From Owenia fusiformis (lineage: Eukaryota > Annelida > Polychaeta > Sabellida > Oweniidae): a DNA stretch of 64,000 bases. Positions 1-12,428 of this stretch are shown in pieces. Position numbers and translations under genes: made by a program. Location of the stretch: NCBI GenBank assembly GCA_903813345.2, contig CAIIXF020000011.1, forward strand, positions 3,744,571 to 3,808,570, in the 5' to 3' direction. A model generated the notes under the pieces. The model saw only the letters and a list, made by a program, of their open reading frames with translations. It was not told where the DNA came from and did no database searches. Position 1 is the first letter of the stretch. Each line of letters starts with the position of its first letter.

Positions 1-270
1 ATGCCTTGGACACCTGCTCAAAAGTCATTAGTGTTAAAAATGCGGAAAACGCAGTCAGGGGTGACTGGCTCAGCAATAAAACCGAACAATTTTCTAACTA
101 TAGTGATTTCGCACTTCAGATCTGCACAAATTATCCTTATTCAATGTATGGTGGATTGTGGAGTTTCATCACTTCAGGGACAGCATTAAGACCATGACTG
201 TAAACTCCCCGAAGTGAAGCATTTTCGTATTTTTCTAGTACACATGTTTTTGAGCAGGTGTCAAAGGCAT
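1..270. mobile_element. Short terminal-inverted-repeat element (MITE-like)
   Basis: Bases 1-23 (ATGCCTTGGACACCTGCTCA and three further bases) match the reverse complement of 248-270 at 22 of 23 positions, with weaker pairing further in. This is a foldback element of about 270 bp. The left flank, and so any target duplication, lies outside the window. No coding capacity is seen; the ORFs across it are chance. Confidence 0.6.
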
Positions 271-969
271 CAGATTTTACAACTAAGGCCCTAATCACAC
301 CAAACTAGTTCTCATGAGACAACCGCTCTTTCCAGTCCTACGAAAAATCCGCAAAACGGGCTAAGTCTGGCTGTGGTCGTGAAATATGTCAAAAATAAAT
401 TGTCACAAAATGTCACCCGTTTTTATTTTCGCGTGATGCATTGTGGGAGGAAGTAGATGTAATATGAGCTTAGCCAAGCAGTACTAAACGAAATAATATG
501 TTAAAATAATAGCATTAAGTAATTGCTTATGCCAATGTCTAGAAAAACATAGTGACCAAACTTGAAATTAAAATACCTTGCAATACACATCGGAAGATGA
601 TGATGGATTTATTTTCTAGATGTCGTATTTGCGCAAAGTTGCTCATTTAGATAAAAATTATCGAATACGCATGCCCAACATAACAAAATGGGAATATAGA
701 GAATTTTCTGTTATGATGTGAGTACCGCAATCCAACATGAAATCCGAAAATTCTGAACACTACTTTGCACATATGGCGTTCGTGACAAATTATGAAACGC
801 CTACGCTCACGTTGGAACTATTTTGACCAACATCGGTATTTTTGTAAATTAAATGGAAGTTAAACCCATCTTCTTTATTTTGATACCAAATAATTGCATA
901 CTACGTTCCTCAGAAGCCAACTATGGCGTTATTTAGAACAAAATCACAGATCTTTAAACAGACTATATA
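271..969. other. Non-coding stretch, one dispersed repeat
   Basis: No exon is recognisable here. Bases about 292-398 are similar, in the same orientation, to 63659-63755 near the other end of the window (shared blocks such as CACACCAAACT, CCAGTCCTACGAAAA, AAAACGGGCT and CTGGCTGTGGTCG), so they belong to a dispersed repeat family. The rest looks like unique AT-rich DNA. Confidence 0.5.
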
Positions 970-2482
970 CAGAGTTTCCCGAAAGTATGCCCCCCCCTAG
1001 GCAGACATATTCCAGTGTCCTCATAGTATGTGTCATATATCATTTTAAAGCTTATCCAAAGTTACATTGATTTGCCAAGTATCATGGTTTAACTCCCAAA
1101 TTGGAAAAAGTTACAGGCATTTCAAAATTTAGTGTATGGTCAAAATTAAGTTCAATTTTACACCAAATCACTCGTCAATGTGTCCTCCCGGGCCATCTTA
1201 ACAGCTGCAATTCTCCCTTTCGCGGTTCGCCCTTTGAATCAGAACGTTCGCAAATATGCACTGAAAGAGCACTCAAAAAGGACAAAATTTGATTGGTCAA
1301 TATTTTCCCACTATGCATTTCGCGTAGCTATTTGCGTGACCCGAAAGTTCTAAATCAAACTAATTACGCAATTTTGTTTTTACACCCGCACGCTAAATAA
1401 AACAATGTCACCATCGGAAGTGTTCTTCTTTGTCATTGCTTTAATAGTCAGTATACCGAGTTTAATCAATAAAAAATTGTACAATGAACAACGAAATTCG
1501 GAAACGAGTTCTATAGATTTGCTTTCGGACCACTTAACAGATTGACCTAGATAATAGCGACGCGTCTTCTTTGGTTTACTGCTCAGTTGTTTGTGGGTTT
1601 TCAACGTAACTCTATAATGTAATTTGAAGATGAATACTTTTATTCAGTTGTTGCATCGATGTTGCAGTTTGTAGTGCGGTAAGATTGGCATGAAAGTATT
1701 GAACGTCGAATGGAATTGTTTTTTCCAATATGGCGACTAGTCAACTGATCACGTGACCTTCTCTCCCGGAATATTTTCTCACTTTTCAATCATCGTTTTC
1801 ACCACGCCATGAATCAATACAATGAAAAAATTAGCTGTTATATTAAGATTAATAAGAGATCAATCGTTTCTCATAATTTTTTCTGTACTCTCGTACGGGA
1901 ATATGAACGAATATATCGATTGAAAAATAGGTGTGAAAATCCTCATGTTAAACCTATGAGGGAAAACAAGGAAGTATAAATTTGTTCCTCCGCGAACTGC
2001 ATCATGGGAAATATTTTGACCTTATAAGGAAAGATTTTTGCGTCTCCTCTTTTGAAGAGGGAACAACGATTTCGAGAATTCTTTTCGGGTCAGATGTATA
2101 TTGAGTTGGAAAAAGAAAACGGTAGGGGTAGAAACTCTAATGAAACTCTTCTAAAGTCCCTTAACAGGTTTTAATAGGGTTATAAAATTCCACACCCCTA
2201 TTTTAAGGGCTTTTAAGGCCATATCTGAAAATAATTGCTGCTGTTAATATGGCCAAGGGGGGGGGGGGCACATTGACTAGTAATGTGGCGTAAAATTGAA
2301 CTTTATTTTGACAAAACACTAACTTTTAAAATGACTATAACTTTTTCCCATTTGAGAGTTAAACCATGATACTTGGCAAATCAATGTAACGTTGGATAAG
2401 GTTTAAAATGATATATGACACATACTATGAGGACACTGGAATATGTCTGCCTAGGGGGGGGGCATACTTTCGGGACACCCTG
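970..2482. mobile_element. Mariner-type foldback element with long TIRs
   Basis: The left end (CAGAGTTTCCCGAAAGTATG at 970) and right end (reverse complement CAGGGTGTCCCGAAAGTATG) form inverted repeats of about 200 bp (about 970-1170 and 2285-2482). They are flanked by TA on both sides (968-969 and 2483-2484), the target duplication of Tc1/mariner elements. Both stems carry a C- or G-run next to CTAGGCAGACATATTCCAGT. The 1.1 kb between them has no transposase homology that I can see, so this is a non-autonomous derivative. Confidence 0.75.
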
Positions 2483-3079
2483 TATTATACCTTTTGGCGG
2501 ATGGATATGGAACCTCACACCTTATTTGTACTAAATCGTTATTTCAAAAATAAATAGAAACCTTTGAGGACTACTCATGATGTCATGTTGTTGATTAATG
2601 ACTTGTCGATTGTATGTGTGTCGAAACATATCCATTTCCCTTGGATTTTGAACTAGTTCAATTGGGGGAGAGCTGTGCTCTGTAGAGGGTTCAAAATGAA
2701 AAAGAAACCCCTTCCCATATTCAAGGGTCGTCAAAATACCAGTTTTAGCTTCAGTCGACTGCGAGATCAAAATTCTAAGGTTGAGCTAAGAAACGTGCGT
2801 TCAGTGTAAAATGGACTTCGTTTTAACTTATGTTGCACTCGATAGAGGGCTTTAAACTTATTGTTAATTATGTCATCTGGAGACAGTAATTATTCTGCGC
2901 AAATGCCAAATAACTCAGTAAAAGAAACCTCGCCATCTATAGTAAGTTGAACGGGTTAAATCTATATTATTGAAAGAAGGAAGACAAATGCTCCTCTTGG
3001 CGGTTCTTCATCCCTATATCGTTGTTTAATCATATAAATATTATTAATATTCTTCCCTTGATATTACTTGGTATTATAG
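2483..3079 (+). other. Non-coding, probably intron 2 of gene A
   Basis: This stretch runs up to the acceptor of gene A exon 3. I searched it and all of 1-3079 for a counterpart of exon 2 of genes B and C (key residues W-K-Y-A and L-Q-V-A-T) and found none. Exons 1 and 2 of gene A therefore lie upstream of the window or have been lost. The ORF on the minus strand here resembles nothing I know. Confidence 0.5.
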
Positions 3080-3282
3080 TCAACAATCTTGGATCGGCCT
3101 TAGAAAGATGAATCCCAACACTTGGACAGACAGCGTTTGGGTCGATGGTACACCTTACAATAAAACGTGGAACAGGTGGAAAGATGGAGCAGGGACTGTA
3201 GATACTAATTGTCTTGAATTAGCTACAATCGGATGGGACACAAAGGGTTGCATGTCCGAAAATCAAGTCGTCTGTCAGAAAG
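3080..3282 (+). CDS. Gene A exon: C-terminal half of C-type lectin domain
   Basis: The acceptor is TTATAG at 3079 and the donor is AAAG|GTGAGA after 3282. Translation opens with QQSWIGLRKMNPNTW and includes SVWVDGTPYNKTWNRW, then a Cys (TNCLEL) and a closing VVCQK. WIGL, the W-x-DG stretch and the paired Cys are C-type lectin hallmarks. The canonical EPN/QPD and WND calcium and sugar ligands are not present: the loop after NRW reads KDGAGTVDTNC. The exon has the same length (203 nt) as its gene B counterpart. Confidence 0.85.
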
Positions 3283-6200
3283 GTGAGACAATTTTGGACG
3301 GAATCAAAATAGCACATAATCCAGGAGTGCATCAATGGTATTGTCCGAGTTCTTAAAGTCCCATATTGTTTGAAAATATTTTTATCATGCATTCTATAGT
3401 TGTCATGACTTTTAGGCATTTCATTTCTCAAATATTTTATTTTCCTGCCATTTTATATAAAAGTTGATGTTTTTTAATCAAAAAATATTCCATTGTGCAA
3501 TGAAAAACATTAACACCAATTCGAAGATTGAACAAAGGAAGCAATCTTTCAATAGTAAAATGTAACTTGCCACTTTAATGTTTTAACATATTATAAAATA
3601 TTTTGCAACCTTGGTGAATTAATCATAACATCATCCAAGTGGCAACCATTTTTTGAAAAGATTTTGACATCTTAGTCTTTTCTAAATATGATAAACTTCA
3701 ATAAAAAAACAATGTTGATTATCTAACCGGGTTGAAGAAAAATATATTGTATTGGATATAAGTGTACCATTGGCTTCTTTGAGAACTAAACTTTTGAACG
3801 CATTTATCACTGAACCATTTACATGCATTGATGAGTTCATTTTCTCGCTTATTTTCGAACCAATTGTCTTATCTTTTCGGAAAAAGTAAAAATAAAAGTT
3901 TCACACATCACACTTTAATAACATTGAGTAAGACTACAATCTACGAGCTAATATGAATACATTTTCACTACAGTATCGACTGAAGTATATGTATTCAAAC
4001 GAACCCACTTAAAAAGTTTTACAAGAAAATATATGATTCTAATATTCGCCAAATGTCAAGAATAGATAGACAAAATTCAATTAGCGAAAATTTATTGTTT
4101 TGCATGCACTCTGGTAGTTGTCGTTATGTTACTTATATAGTAAAATATTTCTTGATGTCTCACACTGTTTACATTATGCATACTTGAATATTATACAATA
4201 AATAACATTCCTGTTAATAAGCTTGAGCTTAATATAAATAAAAAACTTCATCTTCATAACATTTCCAAATTATTTTAACTGTTTAACTGATTGATGGAGC
4301 AATTACTTTACATATTATACGAACTTGTTTCTTATTTTAGTATATCCATGTGACAGCCCAAGCCCTCTGGATGATAATGCTAATGTAACTGACCTAGGCT
4401 CAGTAGAAAGCTATTATTACAGTGTTGCATACACATGTGACACGGGTTTTTTCATAGGTGGCAATGCAAGCATTCCGAGCGAGACTATACGATGCAAGAA
4501 TAATGTCTGGGATGACCATACTCCTTGTGAATATCCACCATGTAGCAATCCGCCGAGTGATATACATGCGAATATGTCAGTAAGCTCTGTGTCATTTAAC
4601 GTGGATACCATAGCAACATATGTATGTCACGATGGATATTCGATCGGCGGCGGGCTAAATTTAGATTCTTCTGAAAATATAACCTGTTTAGTCGGTGGAC
4701 AATGGAGTACGCATGTGCATTGCAAGAAAAAGTCATGTGGAGCTCCAGAGGAGTACAATGGCGCAAACGTTACACACTCTGGGACATTATACAAGGATGT
4801 AGCTCAGTACGTATGCCACAATGGTTTTGAAAGAATTAATAATACTTACATGGTTGAATGTTTGTCTAATACATATTGGAGTTATGCTCCCAAATGTGAA
4901 CCTATCGACTGTGGTCTTTCTCCTGTGTATTCTAACACACATATTATTTATGAAAATGGAACAAGATTCGAGAATACCATTCGATATGCATGTGACCCTG
5001 GATATGAGTTTGAACCGTCCTCTGGAGAAACCTGGGAGAGTATTACATGTCAGGCTACTGGGAATTGGACCACTCTTCACAGCATATGTCAACGGAAAAA
5101 CTGTGGGAATCCTAATGATGACCCTAACGCAGTGTCAGTATTCAATGGTACCCTATATGAAGACATCGTAAGATATGCTTGTAATTATGGGTATATCCTG
5201 TCAGATTTGCCCGATATGGATATTCAAAATGTTAGTTGCCTTCGTAATGGGACATGGGAGTACCATGCGTTATGTAAACCTGTTGATTGTGGAAGCCCAC
5301 CGATTGACGCCAATGCAGTCATTTCTAAAAATAACTCACATCTGTTTAATGATACCATATTATACTCCTGTAATTCAGGATATGTTATGAATGGAACGAA
5401 TGAAATAAAGGCGATTATATATTGCACCGAGAAAGGCGACTGGAGTGAACATAATGTTTGTGTGAGGCGATCATGTGGGGCTCCTAAGGCTGACCCTAAC
5501 GCAGTGTCAGTATTCAATGGTACCCTATATAAAGACATCGTAAGATACGATTGTAACTATGGGTATATCCTGTCAGATTTGCACGATATGGATATCCAAA
5601 ATGTTAGTTGCCTTTGTAATGGGACATGGGAGTACCATGCGTTATGTAAACCTGTCGATTGTGGAGACCCACCGATTGACGCCAATGCAGTCATTTTCAA
5701 TAACTCACATCTGTTTAATGATACCTTATTATACTCCTGCAATTCGGGATATGTTTTAAATGGAACGAATGAAATGAAGGCGATTATATATTGCACCGAG
5801 AAAGGTGACTGGAGTGAACATAATGTTTGTGTGAGGCGATCATGTGGGGCTCCCCCTTTCGACCAAAATGCCAATATATCTGTTAAAAATCCGCTATATA
5901 CATTTGAAACAATAGCCACATATCATTGCAATAAGGGTTATTGGATGAATGGTACAACAACTGATACTATAGCATGTCAAGCTGACGGAACATGGGAATA
6001 TATGTCTCCTTGTTCAATAATTTTGTGTAATGATCCTCCCGTGGACACTTATGCCAATTTAACTCAGGGTGTAACCATTCTACACAATGACGCAATAGCC
6101 GTTTACGACAATGTAACTCAGGGTAGGCCATTTATGTACAATGATACCGTCATCTACTCATGCAGACAAGGTTATTTTCTCAATGGTCGTAATGTTTCAA

Positions 6201-7128
6201 TATCTTGTGGCGAACGAGGCCAATGGTATGGAGACGATCCTTGCGTCAAATCCACCCCTAGGTCTGGCTGTTCATGCGGCGTTCTTGAAGATGATCCAAA
6301 TGCAATACCTGTGGATCCAAATATCCTTAACTATACGTGTATGAGTGTTGCGATACTACAATGTAAAAATGGTTATCATATAGACGGTCATGACGAGAAC
6401 AGTATATACGAGTATGTCCAATGTTTACAAAATGGAACCTGGTCATCGAGATCATATTGTATTAGTAAGTTATATCTTTAATACTCATAAGAGCAAGATA
6501 GCTATTTATCGATGTTGGGTAGAGCTAATGGGTAGTGATAAGTGTCGGGCGAATATTGAACGCCATCTATTAAAAGAGCAATATATTTGAAAGGCGTTGA
6601 GGATGCAAATATAGCAATAGATGACACGTATTACATTGGTATTATGTCCGTGTATTAACATGATAAAGAAAAAACAAATACACTTCATCCTAAATACCAT
6701 TCTCTCTTAGTATATACTGAATAATTATTAAATTTTGAATAGTTGTATTATACATATCAATGCAAATGTTTCTCGAAAAGTAAACAAATAACAAATAACA
6801 AAATGGGCAAAGATTTTGTCAAATTACCCATACTTTTACATCAGACAACAATTGATGTATTTTTGTCATTTTAGGTTCGTCCAGTAACACGTGGATTCGA
6901 GCTAAGAGAGTCGTGTTCAAACCGGAGGAGGCAGTTGGAGCAGTCGCAGTTGGTTCTGTGGGGTTAATCATAACTATAACTATGCTAACACTCGTCTGTT
7001 TATCAGATGTAAAAATGCTACAATCACAATTTAAGAATATGATGCTTAAGAATTTGTGTTTAACCAATAAAGAACGGGAGATTCACCCATATAGGGATAA
7101 ATCACAAGAATGCTGCTCAAAGAAATAA
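3080..7128 (+). CDS. Gene A: selectin-like C-type lectin / 11-sushi transmembrane receptor (5' partial)
   Basis: Three exons are visible: 3080-3282 (second half of a C-type lectin domain), 4341-6464 (11 CCP domains in one exon) and 6875-7128 (membrane span, tail, TAA stop). Phases are 2-1, 1-1 and 1-end, and all junctions are GT-AG and keep frame, giving about 859 residues. It is a type I membrane protein by inference from paralogues B and C; the signal peptide exon is not in the window. Lectin plus CCP repeats plus one TM segment resembles vertebrate selectins and insect Furrowed, but no EGF domain is present. The role is inferred as cell-surface recognition (glycan, microbe or cell-cell). 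The many Asn-X-Ser/Thr sites predict heavy N-glycosylation. It lies head-to-tail with gene B about 5.7 kb downstream. Confidence 0.85.
3283..4340 (+). other. Gene A intron between lectin and sushi exons
   Basis: AT-rich phase 1 intron, donor GTGAGA and acceptor TTATTTTAG. No repeat or conserved element is recognised in it. Confidence 0.7.
4341..6464 (+). CDS. Gene A giant exon: 11 consecutive sushi/CCP domains
   Basis: The 2124-nt exon encodes 708 codons. Each CCP of about 60 residues shows the C...Y-x-C-x-x-G-[YF]...C...G-x-W...C pattern. Modules begin near VYPCDSP, PCSNPP, SCGAPEE, DCGLSP, NCGNPND, DCGSPP, SCGAPKA, DCGDPP, SCGAPPF, LCNDPP and CSCGVLE. CCP5-6 (from 5120) and CCP7-8 (from 5492) are a near-identical tandem duplication with a 372-nt period. 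CCP10 is extended by a duplicated stretch containing NLTQG and NVTQG. In most animals each CCP has its own phase 1-1 exon; here they are fused without introns. It is a true exon and not a processed copy: splice sites on both sides match those of the paralogues. Confidence 0.92.
6465..6874 (+). other. Gene A last intron
   Basis: Phase 1 intron with donor GTAAGT and acceptor CATTTTAG. It is AT-rich, with no element recognised. Confidence 0.7.
6875..7128 (+). CDS. Gene A last exon: juxtamembrane motif, TM helix, cytoplasmic tail
   Basis: Translation reads through a conserved WIRAKRVVFKPEEAVGAVAV block into a hydrophobic helix (about GSVGLIITITMLTLVCL). The tail then begins SDVKMLQ and contains KNMMLKNLC, ending in CCSKK and a stop. 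Genes B and C carry the same W-[IV]-R-A-K-[KR] and P/S-E-E-A-x-G-A motifs before the helix and S-D-[LV]...K-N-x-M after it. No ITAM, ITIM or kinase motif is seen in the roughly 45-residue tail. Confidence 0.88.
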
Positions 7129-7365
7129 TATAATACTAATAAACAAGAGAGACGTTTGAACACTGCGTTTACTAAATTATTTATTTACTTTGTTCTCTAG
7201 ATTGGTAATGTGATTAATTGAATCGTTAAAATACATGCGGTTATAATGAATTATTCCATAATATAAGTATTTATATCAAAGAAGACGAACGTTGGTAGAC
7301 ATAGTTTATTTATTTTAATACAAGAATAAAATACAATACATTATTACATTTGGCTTTGGGGTACG
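7129..7365. other. Gene A 3' region with truncated copy of the 301-bp repeat
   Basis: Downstream of the stop, AATAAA occurs near 7326, a plausible polyadenylation signal. Bases about 7233-7275 (ACATGCGGTTATAATGAA followed by TTATTCCATAATATAAGTAT) are a partial copy of the start of the 301-bp repeat that follows. Confidence 0.45.
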
Positions 7366-8268
7366 GGTCGCCGCTGATGAAGAAATACATGCGGTTATAA
7401 TGAAATAATTATTTTAATATTATTCCATAATATAAGTATTATAAGCGTGTACGCTAACTATCAGCATCAATCAGAAAATAAGGAGAGCAAACTGATGCAT
7501 TTTGATTTTAAAAATTGAGAAAATTGTGAAAAGGTCGGAAAAAATCACCAAGTTTAGGGGGTTAAAGATGTGAATATTCTATTAGGAATATGGAAGCTAT
7601 TCGGAATCTGAAAATGAGATTTACAGGAAAAGTGAAAGTCAGATTTCAGGGGTCGATAAGGGTTTAGGTCGCCGCTGATGAAGAAATACATGCGGTTATA
7701 ATGAAGTAATTATTTTAATATTATTCCATAATATAAGTATTATAAGCGTGTACGCCAACTATCAGCATCAATCAGAAAATAAGGAGAGCAAACTGATGCA
7801 TTTTGATTTTAAAAATTGAGAAAATTGTGAAAAGGTCGGAAAAAATCACCAAGTTTAGGGGGTTAAAGATGTGAATATTCTATTAGGAATATGGAAGCTA
7901 TTCGGAATCTGAAAATGAGATTTACAGGAAAAGTGAAAGTCAGATTTCAGGGGTCGATAAGGGTTTAGGTCGCCGCTGATGAAGAAATACATGCGGTTAT
8001 AATAGAGTAATTATTTTAATATTATTTCATAATATAAGTATTATAAGCGTGTACGCTAACTATCAGCATCAATCAGAAAATAAGGAGAGCAAACTGATGC
8101 ATTTTGATTTTAAAAATTGAGAAAATTGTGAAAAGGTCGGAAAAAATCACCAAGTTTAGGGGGTTAAAGATGTGAATATTCTATTAGGAATATGGAAGCT
8201 ATTCGGAATCTGAAAATGAGATTTACAGGAAAAGTGAAAGTCAGATTTCAGGGGTCGATAAGGGTTTA
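7366..8268. repeat. Three-copy 301-bp tandem repeat
   Basis: Units start at 7366, 7667 and 7968, each opening GGTCGCCGCTGATGAAGAAA and ending in GGGGTCGATAAGGGTTTA. The copies differ at only a few positions, so the amplification is recent. An inverted partial copy of the last 70 bp lies at 9232-9303. The unit has no coding potential. Confidence 0.93.
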
Positions 8269-9668
8269 GAAAAAAAATTATTTCAAAACTTTATTTCAGA
8301 ATTTGTGTGTACTTTGAGAACTATATATTACTGTATTTTCATATATTATCCTCCAGTCCTTGGTATTACTGCAGTGCTACTTGACTGTTTACCGACCCTA
8401 TTCATAACTGAAATTCTAACATAAGAGATAAAGGTAAATAAAAAACTTAAAGTACCAGTCCAATTTTATGTGACATTATAATGAGCTGATTATATGCTGA
8501 CGCTTTACAGCACCAATTTCAACTTATTTTCAATGTTTTTAACTTCAAACAGTGCATAAATCAAAATATGTTATATTTTTTATTTTTTACTATTTTTAGG
8601 CAAAAATTAACGGTGGTACCATGGTACTATGACTTATGTATAAAGGTTGATAAACCCCATCAGAGGACATACTCTACATACTAGCATATTAAATAAAACA
8701 CATTCCCTAAAGCGGTGTTTAACATTTGCTGTGCTTTGTATTAATATTTTCACGTTAAAACTTTCTGACGAATTCCACAAAATATTCCTTAGGTTATTTT
8801 CTTTCTAACTTTTATACATGTGCAACTCAAACAACCCAGTTGTTTTATAAGGGTAAAGTGTATCCATGTAGATACCCACTCCTTAGGAAATATAACATTT
8901 CTGAAATACGGAGAAAATCCCAAAATTTACGTTAAAATGTAAGCGGCTAAACAAAAAAAATAGAAGCTGGCGGAGTTATGTAGAGCATGTGATTGGTCAC
9001 ATTAAGGTTTTCAAGGTTATAGGTACACTATTTCGCCACCCAACATCTGATAAAGTTTACAGAATTGTAGTATGATGGTCTTATAAGGAGAGTTAATCTC
9101 TTTGAGACTATTTAAACTGGTCAATCAACTGTTAAGAGTTCACATTTGTGTTTTTTAGCTTTGAAACTATTGATTTACCAATCATACCAGTCCTATAATA
9201 AAGTTTTAATGCTACTGAGCATATGATATGACCCCTGAAATCTGACTTTCACTTTCCCTGGAAAGCTCACTTTCAGATTCCGGATAGCTTCAACATCCCT
9301 ATTACACCTTGTCTTGAATGCCATGTCTTGTAAAATAGCAGATCATTTTTGTATTCAAAATGCAACAACGTTGTCAGCGTCATAAAATGTTGACGTAAAA
9401 TTGTCAATAGTTTGCTTTATATTGTTGTGTTGAATATGTGATAACAATAAACATTTCAAAATATTTCAATATATGAAAACAGGAATCGACCCTATATCCA
9501 TGAAAATGTTTTTTTAGTAAATACTTTTAGCTATATACTCATGGTTTCCAAGATATGAATTCCATTTTTGATTCTAAACCTTGTAGGAAATCTTGACAAA
9601 TTACCACCATGCGATTTTTCTGAAGAGCAACTTTCGCAGAAACAATACGTATACACTAAAGTAAAATC
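8269..9668. other. Intergenic DNA with inverted fragment of the 301-bp repeat
   Basis: No gene is seen. Bases 9232-9303 (CCCCTGAAATCTGACTTTCA ...) are the reverse complement of the 3' part of the 301-bp unit with a few substitutions. The array may therefore have grown inside a foldback element whose other arm is here. Confidence 0.55.
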
Positions 9669-10038
9669 ATAAATGTTTTCGAGTACTTTAAATTTAAAAA
9701 ATAAGCAATCAAATGACCAAACTGAAACAGTTTATCTAAAAATAGAAACATTTATATTCATCCTAACTTTTGTATATTTCAGTTTGTTTTGTAGTTTAGC
9801 TATCATATCTGTATCCTCTTATATTTTGATACTTCTCTGCCATTTTATTTTCGGAAAAATTAACATGGCTGAGACTCCCTAAATTAAAAAAGGCCACAGC
9901 TTTGCTGAACATTATACATTACTATCTGAAATATACAAAAGTTAGGATAAATATAAATGTTTTTATTTTTACATAAACTGTTAATTTGATCATTTGATTG
10001 CTTATTTTCTAAATTCAAAGTACTCACAAACATTTATG
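9669..10038. mobile_element. Foldback element (about 370 bp)
   Basis: Bases about 9669-9781 and 9925-10038 are inverted repeats: the left arm CATAAATGTTTTCGAGTACT pairs with the right end AGTACTCACAAACATTTATG. Internally, AATAAGCAATCAAATGA pairs with TCATTTGATTGCTTATT. The short ORF inside is incidental. Confidence 0.7.
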
Positions 10039-10422
10039 GTTCTACCATAGGCCTATAATTTGTATAATCCCTTATATTTATTAGAAGTTATATGCGACAT
10101 GGTAAACGCGATTGTTATTGGTTGAAGATAGTGATTTACATTTTGTGTGAATGGTAGATAGATCTTTTACTTTCAATTGTTAGAATGGGAGATTTCCTTT
10201 ACTTTGATATGTATGTATACTTTTTACTTCAATCATCCACTTAGATTGCAAGCTACGTCACTGCTTAAACTCTTCAAACTGTATATGAAAACAAATCGTG
10301 TCAAGCCCGGGGACCGATTACATTCATTCTAAAAAATTCATTTCCATTATGTGTGAATGGATTTTTATATAACTATCAGGTCCAACAGCTCCCTTGGTGT
10401 TCTGGTCCTGGATTGTGATATT
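10039..10422. other. Intergenic, nothing recognised
   Basis: AT-rich sequence. I see no exon, repeat array or inverted repeat in it. Confidence 0.4.
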
Positions 10423-12428
10423 GGTTCTCGATTGGAGGGGGGAGGGGGATGTTAGACATTGTTTCTCTTCACGTTAGATTATGGTTTTGGGATATATAGG
10501 GTCTACTTTTCTTATGACAGATTTACACTTACAGTTTGCTTTTCTTGTTGGGTTTCTTTAAAGTATTTAGTCACCCTTCCCTTTGGCATTTGTGCTTATA
10601 TATTTATCAATCAACTTACCTGTGTACGGCTAATAACTAATATATAATACAGTCGACACTTTTATCGGGAAACTTGATGGGAGATAGGTATCTTGGACTT
10701 ATAAAAATTGGTCATTTTCCTTCATTGACCTTTTACAAAGGTCTACCTCAAACCACCATCTCACCGATATTATTTCTATATTAGCCCTAGGTATAGCCAT
10801 TCTTTTGAAAAGTACGTGTCGTGTCTTTGCATCGACTACTGAATTGGCATTTCATCCATTGGGTTTGTCCCATGTATATGCCGTAGACATGGCTAAATTA
10901 TGTACTAAGCGTAAACTCTCGGTCCAGTTCAATAAAGTACATTGATGCAAAGTCCAACATGTTCAAATTACCATGACGACGTATTGATCTTTGACCTACT
11001 CCGGGCATAATGGCATTTTATGAACTAGCCAGTGTTTAGCCTAGAAGCACCTCCTTTTCAATATAATCTATTTATGGTTGATATTTCTTGATCGTATATT
11101 TAACCCTGGGCTTTCATACCTATTCCTTATCCACTCCTCGTTGTTAACAAATCGTATCTTCATTAAAACAGCTTATCACGGTATGTGATTTGATGACAAA
11201 GTATAACGGATAAGTTGATTTACACTTATACTTTTATATAGTTGTACTCATTAGTCTTTGATATTTGACTGTATACGTGTCTCTTAACTGATATGTGTGC
11301 AATTTTATCATTTCTAAAAATACAACAAGTATAAATGTGTATTTTGGCTCAATTTATTAATTTATTAATCAAAAGTCAACAACCATATTGTTACACGTTG
11401 TTCTTCCTATTAAGTTAAACTATTTACATATTATTTAGCGACAAGATACTAATATTTATATTCACTGCCATTACAGTACTTTAACATATTTTTCTGCAAA
11501 AAGTGAAAATGGTATTATTTTTTCCCACGACTTTATTCAATTTCTATCACAATGGTAATCAATGGTAGTGAATTTGATATATAAATACAGTGGAATTGAG
11601 GCGAAATCAATGGGACTTACCTGTTAAAGAGTTACTTCTTACGATTGGTTTTGTTCATATTAATTTATATACATTAGCCTTCGATCTAAACTTTTCTTGC
11701 TTATCTTGATGAGAAACGGTATCAACAGCACCCGGTTGTCTCCTTCATGCTCTACCGTGTTCTTACTCTCTTGGATCTCAAGTGACGGGGGGGGGGGGGT
11801 TGTGGACGGTAACACTTCCGTAAAAGTGGTCGTGTGACCCCATGACCTGATTCAGCTTAGAGTTTATTAAGTCAGCAATAACTTAACATATCACCCAAAA
11901 ATGTGATATAGGCTGGGATAGGCCAATAGACCTCGAAAATGAATCAGTATTCTATATGCACTTAATATCTCCTGTAACATAGGCAGAAATACGTTTGTCA
12001 CCAAACAACGAATAATAACAACCACCATGTATAGCCATCATGATGAAACACAGTGTTCCAACAGCTCACAGTCGAGTCATAGTTTTAGATAACAAATGAT
12101 TATAATAGAACTACTCTCAAATTAATGTAAGAGGGCGTTCGAAAGACTCTAAACAACTGCTTGAATCGTCAATATTCATCAAGCAATATTCCTCAAGTAA
12201 TTTCAATATTAACTGAAAATATTATGGGCTATAAGACAGTTTGAATATAAATATCTAAGCACAAGTGCCAAAGGGAAAGGACCGAAAGTTGTAATGGAAC
12301 TTAGCAAAAAGCAAACTCTAAGTGCATACCAGTCAAGAAAAACAAACCCCATATATCCCAAAACCATGATCTGACGTGAAAAGAAACAATGTCTGATACC
12401 CCCTTTCCCCCACCATTCGAGAACCGAT
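10423..12428. mobile_element. Large foldback structure (about 2.0 kb) upstream of gene B
   Basis: Arms of about 190 bp at 10423-10611 and 12241-12428 are inverted repeats; matching segments include GACATTGTTTCT, ATGGTTTTGGGATATAT and CCCTTTGGCA. The 1.6 kb between the arms is AT-rich and non-coding, with a G-run near 11788. ORFs inside each arm are mirror images and not genes. The right arm ends about 420 bp before the gene B start codon, so it could influence that promoter; this is inference only. Confidence 0.68.

Noticed and set aside
1-3079. Exons 1 and 2 of gene A
   Set aside because: Searched by eye for the W-K-Y-A and L-Q-V-A-T motifs and the signal-peptide exon pattern; nothing similar was found.
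4417-5919. Minus-strand ORFs of 64-120 aa opposite the gene A sushi exon
   Set aside because: They are antisense shadows of the CCP coding sequence; the same shadows recur opposite genes B and C with the CCP repeats, and none has a recognisable domain.
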